Of a DNA stretch of 64,000 bases, positions 48,201-57,895 are shown in pieces. The notes under the pieces are model-generated. The model was not told the DNA's origin, made no database searches, and saw only the letters and a program-made list of their open reading frames with translations. The stretch covers positions 186,001-250,000 of the forward strand of contig NZ_CABVHY010000005.1 in the NCBI RefSeq assembly GCF_902497875.1, written 5' to 3'. The position numbers and the translations under genes were made by a program. This DNA is from Pseudomonas fluorescens (GTDB lineage: Bacteria; Pseudomonadota; Gammaproteobacteria; Pseudomonadales; Pseudomonadaceae). How positions within the stretch are numbered: the stretch's first letter is position 1; every line of letters starts with the position of its first letter.

Positions 48201-50576
48201 ATGAGCAGTCATCAAACAGACAAGGCGACGTTTCTCGAACGCCTGATTTTCAACAACCGCCCGGCAGTGATCGTCATCTGCCTGCTGGTCAGTGTGTTCC
48301 TGTTCTGGCAGGCCACGCTGATCAAGCCGTCCACCAGCTTCGAAAAAATGATCCCGCTCGAGCACCCCTTCATCGAGAAGATGCTCGAGCACCGCAACGA
48401 CCTGGCCAACCTCGGCAACACCGTGCGGATCTCGGTGGAAGCCACCGATGGCGACATCTTCTCCAAGGAGTACATGGAGACCCTGCGGCAGATCAACGAC
48501 GAGGTGTTCTACATCTCCGGCGTTGACCGTTCCGGCCTCAAGTCGCTGTGGAGCCCCAGCGTTCGCTGGACTGAAGTGACCGAGGAAGGCTTCGCCGGTG
48601 GTGAAGTGATTCCCCAGAGCTACAACGGCTCGGCCGACAGTCTCGACCAGTTGCGCAACAACGTGCTCAAGTCCGGCCAGGTCGGTCGGCTGGTGGCCAA
48701 CGACTTCAAGTCGAGCATCGTCGATATCCCGTTGCTGGAGTCCTACCCGGACCCTGAAGACCAGGGCAAGTTGCTCGCACTGGACTACCAGAAGTTTTCC
48801 CACGAGCTGGAAGACAAGATCCGCAACAAGTTCGAAGCGCAAAACCCCAACATCAAGATCCATATTGTCGGTTTCGCCAAGAAAGTCGGCGACCTGATCG
48901 ATGGCCTGATCATGGTGGTGATGTTCTTCGGCATCGCCTTTGTCATCACCCTGGTGCTGCTGTACTGGTTCACCTGGTGCATCCGCAGCACCATCGCGGT
49001 GTTGATAACAACGCTGGTGGCGGTGGTCTGGCAGCTTGGGCTGATGCACGCCATCGGGTTCGGCCTCGACCCCTATTCGATGCTGGTGCCGTTCCTGATC
49101 TTCGCCATCGGTATTTCCCACGGCGTGCAGAAGATCAACGGTATCGCCTTGCAGTCGGGTGAGGCCGACAACGCCCTGACCGCGGCGCGCCGAACCTTCC
49201 GGCAACTGTTCCTGCCGGGGATGATCGCGATTCTGGCGGATGCGGTGGGCTTCATCACCTTGCTGATCATCGACATCGGCGTGATCCGTGAACTGGCCAT
49301 CGGTGCTTCCATCGGTGTGGCAGTGATCGTGTTCACCAACCTGATCCTGCTGCCGGTAGCGATTTCCTATGTCGGCATCAGCAAGCGTGCCATCGAGCGC
49401 AGCAAGAAAGACGCAGTACGCGAGCATCCGTTCTGGCGCCTGCTGTCGAACTTCGCCAGCCCGAAAGTCGCACCGGTGTCGATTGCCCTGGCGCTGGTGG
49501 CCTTCGGTGGCGGCCTCTGGTACAGCCAGAACCTGAAGATTGGCGATCTCGATCAAGGCGCGCCGGAACTGCGTCCCGACTCGCGCTACAACAAAGACAA
49601 CAACTTCATCATCAGCAACTACTCCACCAGCTCCGATGTGCTGGTGGTGATGGTCAAGACCGTCTCGGAAGGCTGCTCGCGTTATGCCGCGATGGCGCCG
49701 ATCGACGAACTGATGTGGAAGATGCAGAACACCGAAGGCGTGCAGTCGGCCATTTCCCTGGTGACCGTCTCCAAGCAGATGATCAAGGGCATGAACGAAG
49801 GCAACCTGAAATGGGAAACCCTGTCGCGCAACCCGGATGTGCTGAACAACTCCATCGCTCGCGCCGATGGCCTGTACAACAACAGTTGCTCGCTGGCACC
49901 GGTACTGGTGTTCCTCAACGACCACAAGGCCGCAACCCTCGATCGGGCGGTGCATGCGGTGCAGGAGTTTGCCAAGGAAAACAACAAGGACGGCCTGGAG
50001 TTCATCCTCGCCGCGGGTAACGCCGGGATCGAAGCGGCCACCAACGAAGTGATCAGGGAGTCGGAGCTGACTATCCTGATCCTGGTGTACATCTGCGTGG
50101 CGACCATGTGCATGATCACCTTCCGTTCCTGGGCGGCGACTCTGTGCATTGTCCTGCCGCTGGTGCTGACCTCGGTGCTCGGCAACGCCCTGATGGCCTT
50201 CATGGGCATCGGCGTGAAAGTCGCGACCTTGCCCGTGGTGGCGCTGGGGGTGGGGATCGGTGTCGACTACGGCATCTACATCTATAGCCGCCTCGAAAGC
50301 TTCCTGCGTGCCGGTCTGCCGCTGCAAGAAGCCTATTACCAGACGCTGAAATCCACCGGTAAGGCGGTGCTGTTCACCGGCCTGTGCCTGGCCATCGGCG
50401 TGGCGACCTGGATCTTCTCGGCGATCAAGTTCCAGGCCGACATGGGCCTGATGCTGACCTTCATGCTGTTGTGGAACATGTTCGGCGCGTTGTGGCTGCT
50501 GCCAGCGCTGGCTCGTTTCCTGATCAAGCCCGAGAAACTGGCCGGGCAAAAGGGTAACTCGCTGTTTGCCCATTAA
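48201..50576 (+). CDS. RND-superfamily transporter, MmpL/HpnN-like
   Basis: 791 residues, inner membrane. Two RND half-repeats, each with one helix, a large periplasmic loop and a bundle of about five helices (SSD-like; FLIFAIGISHGVQKINGIALQSGEADNA and VALGVGIGVDYGIYIYSRLESF). It is shorter than the ~1030-residue drug pumps and belongs with lipid/hydrophobe transporters. The acidic residues of the proton relay (GVGIGVDYG) are present in the second repeat, while the equivalent in the first reads FAIGISHG. No membrane-fusion protein or outer-membrane channel genes follow, so its partner is probably the YCF48-like protein. Confidence 0.9.
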   Translation: MSSHQTDKATFLERLIFNNRPAVIVICLLVSVFLFWQATLIKPSTSFEKMIPLEHPFIEKMLEHRNDLANLGNTVRISVEATDGDIFSKEYMETLRQINDEVFYISGVDRSGLKSLWSPSVRWTEVTEEGFAGGEVIPQSYNGSADSLDQLRNNVLKSGQVGRLVANDFKSSIVDIPLLESYPDPEDQGKLLALDYQKFSHELEDKIRNKFEAQNPNIKIHIVGFAKKVGDLIDGLIMVVMFFGIAFVITLVLLYWFTWCIRSTIAVLITTLVAVVWQLGLMHAIGFGLDPYSMLVPFLIFAIGISHGVQKINGIALQSGEADNALTAARRTFRQLFLPGMIAILADAVGFITLLIIDIGVIRELAIGASIGVAVIVFTNLILLPVAISYVGISKRAIERSKKDAVREHPFWRLLSNFASPKVAPVSIALALVAFGGGLWYSQNLKIGDLDQGAPELRPDSRYNKDNNFIISNYSTSSDVLVVMVKTVSEGCSRYAAMAPIDELMWKMQNTEGVQSAISLVTVSKQMIKGMNEGNLKWETLSRNPDVLNNSIARADGLYNNSCSLAPVLVFLNDHKAATLDRAVHAVQEFAKENNKDGLEFILAAGNAGIEAATNEVIRESELTILILVYICVATMCMITFRSWAATLCIVLPLVLTSVLGNALMAFMGIGVKVATLPVVALGVGIGVDYGIYIYSRLESFLRAGLPLQEAYYQTLKSTGKAVLFTGLCLAIGVATWIFSAIKFQADMGLMLTFMLLWNMFGALWLLPALARFLIKPEKLAGQKGNSLFAH

Positions 50577-50587
50577 CCCTTGGCAAG

Positions 50588-50626
50588 AGCACAACGCCGC
50601 GACTTCGATCGCGGCGTTGTGCTTTC
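50588..50626. terminator. Long hairpin terminator between convergent genes
   Basis: AGCACAACGCCGCGA (50588-50602) pairs with TCGCGGCGTTGTGCT (50609-50623): a perfect 15-bp stem with a 6-base loop. A short TTTC follows on the plus side and GCCAAGGG on the other. It lies between the RND gene and the toxin-like gene. Confidence 0.75.
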
Positions 50627-50633
50627 AGAGGCA

Positions 50634-51698
50634 TCAAGAGGTGTAAAAGAACAGCTTTCTGGCCATGTCGGGCGATACCTTGCTGCGCCAGATACGCGCG
50701 ACTTCCTTGTTGTTCAGAGCTTGTTTGAGCTGTGCCTTGAACCCGATGGTGCGTTGATTCGCACGTTTCAAGTGCCCGACGGTATAGGCCAACTCGGGAC
50801 CGGCGCTGCTGGCATAGTGAAAGTGTGCATACCACAGGACTTCGTTGGACTGCTTGTCCCTGATCGCATACTCGGTGAGGTAGTCCCGGGCGTTAGTGAG
50901 TTCGCGGATTTTCACCGGCTGAATATCGATCACACCGCTCTTCCATAAGGCCAATACCTTATCCGGCGTCGGCGCTTGCCGCTTGTATCCGTCATTACGG
51001 TACTGCCGCCCCTCGCGCCTCAAGTCCTGGGCCTCGGTGCGAAATTCCTCGATGACTACCCGGGTCTCCTGGGTCATATTTTCAACCCGTTCAAGCTCTG
51101 CGATGGTCGACTCCAGTTTTTCCGCCAACTGTTCCAGAAGGTTCTCCCATTCCCACGGACTTTTCTCTTCGCGCAATATGGGGTCATCCAGTTGGCGAAC
51201 TTCGCGCTGAATCATCCTTTCGCGACTGGCGCGTTCGAGTATCAGCTTGCGCCCGGCGCCGATGATGGTTGCCGCTGAGCGGAGTGCCGGCGTTTTCGTC
51301 GCAGGTGACGCGGGCAGCACTTCAACATAGACACTGTCCTGCGGGTGCTTATGGAAAGTGCTGATGACAGCGCCGGATTGAATGTCGCGAATGTCGATGA
51401 ATTCGCCTTCCACGTCCGGTTGCGTCGGGCGAACATCCCCGACCAAGGTGCCTTTGTTGCGCGATTTGAACACGCGTTTGCTGGCTGCTTTACGGGTCAG
51501 CAGCTTTGACGCAGCGGGCAGTTCCTTAGCCTGTTCGACCTCCAGGATCGCATCGGCCAGATCTTGCTCGGCGAGAAGGCGAGCGTCTTCAAGAAGTTGT
51601 AGAAAGCTGTCCATATATTCTGCGCGCAGACTGCTTGAACCGAGTTCCTGCAGTGCGTGGCTGGCGCGGTCATTGATCGCGTACTGCTTGATAACGTT
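50634..51698 (-). pseudogene. C-terminal part of the toxin-like gene, cut off by an in-frame stop
   Basis: The 354 codons after the TAA at 51699-51701 stay open in exactly the same frame as the upstream 1252-codon ORF, to the stop at 50634. Sequence begins NVIKQYAINDRASHALQELG. The next ATG is 51614 (MDSFLQLL), and no Shine-Dalgarno sequence precedes it. A separate gene is therefore unlikely. The part contains SRNKGTLVGDVRPTQPDVEG and a helical region (EEKSPWEWENLLEQLAEKLESTIAELERVENM). It is probably the tail of a single ~1607-residue protein interrupted by one nonsense mutation. Confidence 0.75.
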
Positions 51699-54600
51699 TT
51701 AGTAGATCGAAATGCGATCCTCCGGGGAGTAGCCCCGTCTGCTACGCGTTTCAACATGAGCAATATAAGCAGGTTGGAATTCAGTGCTGGCCAACTGACT
51801 GGTGTAGTACAACTCAGTCGGATTATCGATGCTACCTCTGCGATCCAGCATCAATTCCTTATGAATATGCAGCGCTTGCAGCTTCAGGTTGTCGGAAAAA
51901 AACACTTCTGGCAGCAGGACTTTTCTTAACAACTCATCGCGGGCGGCGGCACCGGCCGCCGATACTTGCCCCATTTCTTCAAGTGTTGCCTCTTGCCATG
52001 TCGCACACTCGATCAGGGTTTGTGCGATGACGGCATCTTGTTTTTGTATCGCGACAAATTCCAGATAGGCGCCATCTTCGCCACGCCGCATCTCGGCATC
52101 CATCCTGGAGAGCAGCGCTGACATGCTTTCACCTCGGGACGTAATGCTCAGGTCACTACCCAGCTGACGCAGCAGGCCACTGTAGATTAGCTGCACCGTT
52201 GAGAGGTTGGACAACGCGTGCAATTGCTCCCTCTCGTGCACAGCTGCGTTGTCCAGCGCGCGGATTTGGCTCAGGGTGTCTATCAGTTCCCTGCGTGCCG
52301 GTTTGGCTTCGTCCATGCGCCGTCTCAGTAAGCGTAAGGTGACTTCTACTGTAATGTGGGCGGCCCGGGTTTTGTCCTGCTCGATTTGATGCTCCGCTGT
52401 TGTCCGGTCCTTCTCCATGGGAGATGCCGCCTCCAGGTTGTGGAAGGCGGTAACGAGCTTTTCCCGCTGCAACTCAAAATCGGTCCTGGCTTGGCGGGCG
52501 TTGGTAAGCGCTCGATTCTGCGTGTCGATAAGCGCGTCGAGTCGAACATTGATCTCTTGTTTGTCGATCGTCAGTTGAGCAATGTTTGCGGCTATTTCTG
52601 CGCGCTTTGCTTTAATTCTGTTTTTGGGGCCGCCACCTGTCAGCTTGAGACCGCGGTCAAGTGTCCAGTGGCCCAGCCCATCGGTTTTAAGTTTGATTCC
52701 AGGATGCTCAGGTTTTTGTGGATGAATAATGAAAACCTCGCCAGAACCTGGAACGACGCTCACTCGAAACAAAAGCCCGGCGACCGATGCGTGCCATGCG
52801 TCGTCGATTCTGAAAAGACCCTTGAAGTTACCGATTGCAATCGGCTCGACCGGCTCTTTTGGCCAGTCGACACGTACGCTCTGCAGTTTTGCCAGCAATC
52901 GCGCCGCGGATGAATCGCGAGCCAGTGATTTGTCGAAGTCCAGCAGTGTTGTGCCGCCCCCCGGTGGTTCCGAGGGCAGCCCGACGCTGCCTGGCTTGAT
53001 GAGGTTTGCGGGGGAGATGGGTTGATCCGATGGCCGGCGTAACGGTTCCAGACTGACCCTGAAGCTGGCGTCTTGCTCAAAGATAACGGGTTCAGCCGAT
53101 GACTCCGGATTCCGTGCTCCGTGCAACAGCACCATGGCGATGTTCAGCAGAAAATCGATCCATGCCGAGTCCCGTGCGCTGGCGTCTGTGCTGTCGAGTG
53201 CGGGGATATCATCGATGAGGCTATTGGTCAGCGCCACCATCCAGCTCGCCAGCATCACCGGCGTGCTGACCGGTAATGCCAGCAGCGTGTTGAAGAGCAG
53301 CCAGCCACCTTCGCGCAAAATGGCCCAACGGCTCTCGGTGTTGGATATGGAATCACGGTCGGCCAGGTCGACCATCGCGCGGGCGTTGCTGCCAAACAGG
53401 TATTCCATCAGTTTCCCGTGATGCAGTGACGCCAGTAGTTCTTCGCCAACCGGTGCGCTGGCCAGGGTGGCGGGGAGGGGCTTGTCCGGCAGGCCGAAGG
53501 GGTCCAATGGGGAAAAATGGACAATGTGCGGTTCCTTGAACCCACCCTGGTCATAAATCGGCCGGGCACTGTCCGACAGCCAGGTCAACACGCTGGTCTG
53601 GATAGCGCCGGGTTCGGCAATGGCGGCGATCAGCGCAGCACGAGTCGGGTATTGATGCAAAAACTCTTTGTATGCAGGTCTATAGAGGATATGTGGGCCA
53701 TGGGTTATGTCAGCAGGTTCGATCACAAACATATTGCCGACCTCGTCCGCTTCGGCTCCCGGCTTTCGCAGCAAAGCCAGTGGCCGTATCACAATAGGGT
53801 CCTCGTCAACTAACTGGTCTGAACGGGCGGTCTGTACCAGCGCGGCAATCAGCTGGTAGCCGCGGCGGGTAAAACCTCGTTCTCCCTTGATGGCCAGTTC
53901 CAGGGCCTCCAGGGGCAATGTCACTTTGAGTTCATTGCCAAAAAGACGCTCGCGGTCTCGGGCCTCTGCATTGTCATTCAACAGCAGGTTCTTGATCGTG
54001 TCGGGGAAGTGCTTGCCCACATCGACCTTGCTGACCAGGCCGAGCAGATACTCGGGTGTCATCCATTGGTCCACCGGTTGCCCGCCGGTATGGCGCAGGG
54101 TCATACGGCCCTTGGGTTTGCCCGAGAGATTTTTCAGGGCCAGGTCGGTCAGGGACATTTTCACCGGTTCCAGGTAGCCGCTGCCCAGATCACCCACGGG
54201 GACGTGAAACGTCAACTCCAGCTTATCGGACGAGTAGTCGGGCGCGTCGGGATGATCGGAAAGTATCTGCTCGTGCAGCTTTCGGGCTGCAAATGCACGG
54301 ATGTCCTCGATACCCTCTGACCAGGATTTGCCCTGGGCGGCCTGCCGGGCGCTGGCCAGTTCCAGGCTGTGTTTGCGGTAAGCCAGCTGATCGGCAACCG
54401 TTGCGTCCTTGAGCCAGTGCGGCAAAGCCGATTGCACATGTTGCAAGTGTCGGGTTTGCATCTGCGCAGCGTGCGCGAACAACGAGGCCGGATCAGTCAC
54501 CCGCGTGTAAAGCTTTTCCAGTTCGCTGTTGCTGATGCGCGCGGGCAGCGTGATCGCCGCGAGGTCTTCCAGTTGTTGATTCAGCACCAGGGCGGCCTGC

Positions 54601-55457
54601 ACGTCGAAAATATTTCCGTCGGGCTCGTAGCGCTTCCAGGTGAAGGCATCGAGGTCCAGTGGTCGTTGTATTTTCTGTCCCCATGCCTGGCCGAAATCGC
54701 CAAGGGACGCATATGACTCTACGGTACCGGACACGCTACACAGCAGCGCCCGTGCCCCCTGAGTAATCAGCAGATCGGTGGACTGCAATGTCGTGGACTG
54801 GAGGCCTTTGGATGCAGTGGCTTGCAGGGTATAGGCGTGAATGGCCGGTAGAGGAGGACGGTCTTGTAAACAGGGGTGATCGACCAGTTGCAGGAGTGTC
54901 GTGGCCAATGTCGCATCGCCGCTCGACTGGCTGACGGCTGCTGCTCTCAGCGAGTCGCGCAGTTGATCGCCCAACCATTGCAAGCGACTGCTGCCGCTAT
55001 TGCCGAGCTCATTCCAGTAAGCGACCAGGGTCTCCTGGAAACCGATGTACAGAAGGGAGGGGAGTTCCCGAATGACGTCTTCGATCATCGACAGGCTGGG
55101 CCAGGTGCTTTCAGCGGTATCGCCGATCGATCGGTAGGTTATTTTCTGCCGTTGCGCATTGACCAAACGGACAGGACGATCATCTATTTGTGTTGAAAAA
55201 ACAGGGGTATCGCCGCTGGCGAGATAGGCAAGTACGACATCGACCAATGAGTGGGTGGTGTAGCCACCTGTTTCATTGGGAAAGTCGAGGTAAATCGAGC
55301 TGATCTCAGTATTGAGTGGCGCGGTTTTTTCAACAATCTGCTGCTCGAGCATCTTCGTCACAACCGAACGAAGCGTCGGTCGGTTGGCGAATTGAGTGCT
55401 GACCGCACGGGCAAGAATATTTAACCGGGAGGGGGAGGTAGACGTTGGTAGGGGCAT
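51699..55457 (-). CDS. Large dermonecrotic-toxin/DUF6543-like protein, truncated by nonsense codon
   Basis: 1252 residues from ATG 55457 (AAGGAA upstream). The N-terminal ~350 residues (LPSLLYIGFQETLVAYWNELG...SRLQWLGDQLRDSL) resemble the very large Pseudomonas proteins annotated as DUF6543 or dermonecrotic-toxin-domain proteins; assignment is by memory. A hydrophobic stretch near LFNTLLALPVSTPVMLASWMVALTNSLI may insert in membranes. A long coiled-coil (AKRAEIAANIAQLTIDKQEI ... REQLHALSNL) occupies about residues 940-1090. It ends at TAA after RISIY, although the frame continues. No immunity or secretion genes nearby. Function of the truncated product unknown. Confidence 0.6.
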   Translation of the reverse strand: MPLPTSTSPSRLNILARAVSTQFANRPTLRSVVTKMLEQQIVEKTAPLNTEISSIYLDFPNETGGYTTHSLVDVVLAYLASGDTPVFSTQIDDRPVRLVNAQRQKITYRSIGDTAESTWPSLSMIEDVIRELPSLLYIGFQETLVAYWNELGNSGSSRLQWLGDQLRDSLRAAAVSQSSGDATLATTLLQLVDHPCLQDRPPLPAIHAYTLQATASKGLQSTTLQSTDLLITQGARALLCSVSGTVESYASLGDFGQAWGQKIQRPLDLDAFTWKRYEPDGNIFDVQAALVLNQQLEDLAAITLPARISNSELEKLYTRVTDPASLFAHAAQMQTRHLQHVQSALPHWLKDATVADQLAYRKHSLELASARQAAQGKSWSEGIEDIRAFAARKLHEQILSDHPDAPDYSSDKLELTFHVPVGDLGSGYLEPVKMSLTDLALKNLSGKPKGRMTLRHTGGQPVDQWMTPEYLLGLVSKVDVGKHFPDTIKNLLLNDNAEARDRERLFGNELKVTLPLEALELAIKGERGFTRRGYQLIAALVQTARSDQLVDEDPIVIRPLALLRKPGAEADEVGNMFVIEPADITHGPHILYRPAYKEFLHQYPTRAALIAAIAEPGAIQTSVLTWLSDSARPIYDQGGFKEPHIVHFSPLDPFGLPDKPLPATLASAPVGEELLASLHHGKLMEYLFGSNARAMVDLADRDSISNTESRWAILREGGWLLFNTLLALPVSTPVMLASWMVALTNSLIDDIPALDSTDASARDSAWIDFLLNIAMVLLHGARNPESSAEPVIFEQDASFRVSLEPLRRPSDQPISPANLIKPGSVGLPSEPPGGGTTLLDFDKSLARDSSAARLLAKLQSVRVDWPKEPVEPIAIGNFKGLFRIDDAWHASVAGLLFRVSVVPGSGEVFIIHPQKPEHPGIKLKTDGLGHWTLDRGLKLTGGGPKNRIKAKRAEIAANIAQLTIDKQEINVRLDALIDTQNRALTNARQARTDFELQREKLVTAFHNLEAASPMEKDRTTAEHQIEQDKTRAAHITVEVTLRLLRRRMDEAKPARRELIDTLSQIRALDNAAVHEREQLHALSNLSTVQLIYSGLLRQLGSDLSITSRGESMSALLSRMDAEMRRGEDGAYLEFVAIQKQDAVIAQTLIECATWQEATLEEMGQVSAAGAAARDELLRKVLLPEVFFSDNLKLQALHIHKELMLDRRGSIDNPTELYYTSQLASTEFQPAYIAHVETRSRRGYSPEDRISIY

Positions 55458-55648
55458 GTTGCGTTCCTTCGCAATAGGGCTGATGCGACGCCCGTCAACC
55501 ATGCAAAGCGTGGGTGGGCGCCAAGCTGTATTGCCAAGGGTAATGTACGAAAAGATCGGGGTGCGCCAGCGCGATACCACCCTCCAGAGCTGTAAATGTG
55601 CTAGAGGCACTCCATTGATGAGCACCAGCTACACGGGGTCGGTACCCA

Positions 55649-55777
55649 GCAGACATCCAATGCACTGCGCGCATCATCCAGCTGTACCAACGTCGCATGC
55701 CGAGCGCCCAACGCATCACGATTCTCGATTGCCGTGAGAATCGCCTTGTGTCGTGGCAACGCCAGTTCATGCAGGTT
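55649..55777 (-). pseudogene. Fragment of a GntR/FCD-type regulator
   Basis: The minus-strand peptide NLHELALPRHKAILTAIENR followed by DALGARHATLVQLDDARSALDV matches the pattern of the C-terminal FCD ligand domain of FadR-type regulators (H-xx-I-xx-AI-xx-RD-xx-AR). No HTH or rest of the domain is present. It lies between a degraded repeat and the toxin-like gene. Evidence is a single short motif, so this is tentative. Confidence 0.45.
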
Positions 55778-55778
55778 C

Positions 55779-55917
55779 GGCGGGCTTGCCCCTGCCGGCC
55801 GGTCCGCGCTCGGGCGCAGCAGTCGTAAACCCGGCTGATGTGTTCTATCTGGAAAACCGCGATTGCTGGTTTTAGGGCCGCTTCGCGCCCCAGCGCGAGC
55901 AAGCTCCCTCGCCACAG
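55779..55917. repeat. Dispersed repeat, degraded copy
   Basis: Contains CGGGCGCAGCAGTCGTAAAC, CTGATGTGTTCTA, GATTGCTGGTTTTAGGGCCG and CTTCGC, then AGCAAGCTCCCTCGCCACAG. It matches the core and right arm of 30256-30421, but the left arm is altered. Confidence 0.7.
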
Positions 55918-56000
55918 GGTTTTGTGCTTGGCAATTGGTCCGGGGTTTGGAGTTCGATGATGGGCTATCATTGGGACTTTCCACTTGATGATTGATCGCC

Positions 56001-56297
56001 ATGACTGCCGCTACCGACACCTTGCTCAACGTCCTCGAAACCTGCGATATGCTGGAAATCGACGGGCTGCACGCCTTTGATTTCTCGCTCGATGAAGAGG
56101 ATCAACTGCACATCGAATGCATGGACGGCCGGGCGGCCAAGCGCTGGGTTTTCACTATGGCTCAGGTGCAGGCCGCGATCTTCGATGAAACCCTGCAAAG
56201 CTGGACCATCACCGGCGATTCCGGTGAACACCGGCTGGTGTGCATGAGCGCATTCAGCGGCGGTGACGAAGCGGATGACGAGCATGAGGATGCGTAA
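56001..56297 (+). CDS. DUF5629-type small protein
   Basis: 98 residues (ATDTLLNVLETCDMLEIDGLHAFDFSLDEEDQLHIECMDG...). It is acidic with a Glu/Asp-rich C-terminus and no signal peptide. Resembles a Pseudomonas-restricted DUF. The stop lies 12 bases inside the next gene, so translation is coupled. Confidence 0.7.
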   Translation: MTAATDTLLNVLETCDMLEIDGLHAFDFSLDEEDQLHIECMDGRAAKRWVFTMAQVQAAIFDETLQSWTITGDSGEHRLVCMSAFSGGDEADDEHEDA

Positions 56298-57459
56298 CTT
56301 CTGGCCATTGCTGATGGCCGGCAGTGTCGCGGCAATGTCGGTGCAGGCGGCCGCAGTCGATAGCCATGAGCTGCTGGTCGGCTCCTATACCCAAGGGCAG
56401 AGCCAGGGTCTTTATCGCTTGCAGTTCGACAGCCGCACCGGTCAGCTCGACAGCAAACCCTTGCAGGTGGTGAAGAGCTCGAACCCGTCCTGGTTGACCC
56501 TGTCCAAGGATCAACGACAGCTGTTCGTGGTCAACGAAAACGGTCCCGGCCAGGCAGACCCGGTCGGCCGTGTCAGCAGTTTTGCGATTGATCCGCAGAA
56601 CCAACAGTTGAGCTTGATCAATCAGGTCCAGTCCCTTGGCAACGAGCCGACCCATTCCAGCCTGAGCGCTAACGGTCGCTACCTGTTCGTCAGTAACTAC
56701 TCGGTGGCGCAGGATCCAGGTGGCAGCCTCGCGGTATTGCCAGTGGCGGCCGATGGCAAGCTGGCGCCGCCAGTGCAGCTCAGCAGTCATCCGTCCAGTC
56801 GGGTCAATCCCGAGCGGCAGATGTCGGCGCATGTACATTCAACCGTGTCATCGCCGGACGGTCAGTACGTATTTTCCAGCGACCTGGGGGCGGACAGGAT
56901 CTTTGTCTACCGCTACGACCCCAAGGCCAATCCCGAGCAACCATTGACCGCCGCCACCCCGGCCTCGGTGCAGTTGCCACCGGGTAGCGGGCCGCGACAT
57001 CTGTTGTTCAGCGCAGATGGCAAGCATGCCTGGCTGACCCTGGAAATGAGCGCGCAGGTCGCGGTGTTCGTTTATCAGGCCGGCAAGCTGGTGCAGCGGC
57101 AAATAGTCGAACTGGCCGCCGATCAACCCAAGGAACAGAAGGCCGCCGGTGCGCTGCATGCTTCGGCGGATGGCAAGTTCCTCTATGTCAGCAACCGTGG
57201 CACCGCCAACCAGTTGCTGGTGTTTGCCATTGATCCTGCGACCGGTGAGCTCAAGGAAATCCAGCGACGTGCGGTGGAAGGTGATCACCCACGGGAATTC
57301 AGCCTCGATCCAAGTGGCAAGTTCCTGTTGATCGGCAACCAGAAAAGTAACCAGATCGTTGTGCTGGAGCGCGATGCCCAGAGCGGTTTGTTAGGCAAAT
57401 CCGTACAAAAAATGCCATTCGATTCCCCCAGCGATATCAAATTCTTGCTGCGTCAATGA
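56284..57459 (+). CDS. Exported lactonase-family (7-bladed beta-propeller) protein
   Basis: 391 residues. N-terminal signal peptide (NFWPLLMAGSVAAMSVQAAAVD). The propeller includes LLVGSYTQGQSQGLYRLQFD, SNPSWLTLSKDQRQLFVVNE, HVHSTVSSPDGQYVFSSDLGADRIFVY, GSGPRHLLFSADGKHAWLT and HPREFSLDPSGKFLLIGNQ, the repeat set of 6-phosphogluconolactonase (Pgl/YkgB) type proteins. Periplasmic location argues against a role in the cytosolic pentose phosphate route, so the natural lactone is unknown. ATG 56284 overlaps DUF5629 by 14 bp. Confidence 0.88.
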   Translation: MRMRNFWPLLMAGSVAAMSVQAAAVDSHELLVGSYTQGQSQGLYRLQFDSRTGQLDSKPLQVVKSSNPSWLTLSKDQRQLFVVNENGPGQADPVGRVSSFAIDPQNQQLSLINQVQSLGNEPTHSSLSANGRYLFVSNYSVAQDPGGSLAVLPVAADGKLAPPVQLSSHPSSRVNPERQMSAHVHSTVSSPDGQYVFSSDLGADRIFVYRYDPKANPEQPLTAATPASVQLPPGSGPRHLLFSADGKHAWLTLEMSAQVAVFVYQAGKLVQRQIVELAADQPKEQKAAGALHASADGKFLYVSNRGTANQLLVFAIDPATGELKEIQRRAVEGDHPREFSLDPSGKFLLIGNQKSNQIVVLERDAQSGLLGKSVQKMPFDSPSDIKFLLRQ

Positions 57460-57463
57460 GTCG

Positions 57464-57486
57464 CAGGCCCCGAACGTCGGGGCCTG
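57464..57486 (+). terminator. Hairpin after the lactonase gene
   Basis: CAGGCCCCGAACGTCGGGGC followed by CTG: a 9-bp perfect stem directly after the stop, with no strong T-tract. Confidence 0.5.
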
Positions 57487-57616
57487 TGTAGTTCTATCAA
57501 TGACGCTGATATTCGCTACTGTTACAAAGCATTTCAGAGAGCCGACCCTCCGGCGTAAGTTTGCTTCACGGCCCGCACGGGCAAGCAAGCCAATCGAATC
57601 CACGAGGGTTACCGCC

Positions 57617-57796
57617 ATGAACTTCAATATCTTCTCTGTCATCGCTGCTTCCGCTATCTCGGCTACCGTGGCTCTGCCAGCCAGTGCCAACGTAGAGATA
57701 AGCGAGAAAAAATCCAGCACCCACACCTACACCCAGAAATACCTGCAACAAAGCGCCAACTTCTACGCTGCACTGGATCACAAGATCCAACGCTGA
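57617..57796 (+). CDS. Small exported protein, unknown function
   Basis: 59 residues with a signal peptide (MNFNIFSVIAASAISATVALPASA) and a ~35-residue mature part (NVEISEKKSSTHTYTQKYLQ...). GAGGG lies upstream. Similar short secreted peptides are common in Pseudomonas and lack assigned roles. Confidence 0.6.
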   Translation: MNFNIFSVIAASAISATVALPASANVEISEKKSSTHTYTQKYLQQSANFYAALDHKIQR

Positions 57797-57814
57797 AACC
57801 TGCGCACTACAGAA

Positions 57815-57895
57815 TTTATGCAGGAGCGAAATCACTGCTCTGACTGGCGATTATTTTTGTCGGCGGAGATCAGAGTGATGTCGCTCCTGCATAAA
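57815..57895. repeat. Isolated hairpin ATGCAGGAGCGA/TCGCTCCTGCAT
   Basis: TTTATGCAGGAGCGAAATCA ... is answered by TCAGAGTGATGTCGCTCCTG plus CATAAA. Arms of about 26 bases with one mismatch and a 3-base insertion, and a 26-base loop. It may act as terminator for the 59-residue gene. The arms differ from the other REP families here. Confidence 0.65.

Noticed and set aside
47862..50594. 910-residue minus-strand ORF opposite the RND gene
   Set aside because: Antisense shadow of a well-supported membrane protein gene; the composition (Gln/His/Asp-rich) is typical of reverse-complement frames.
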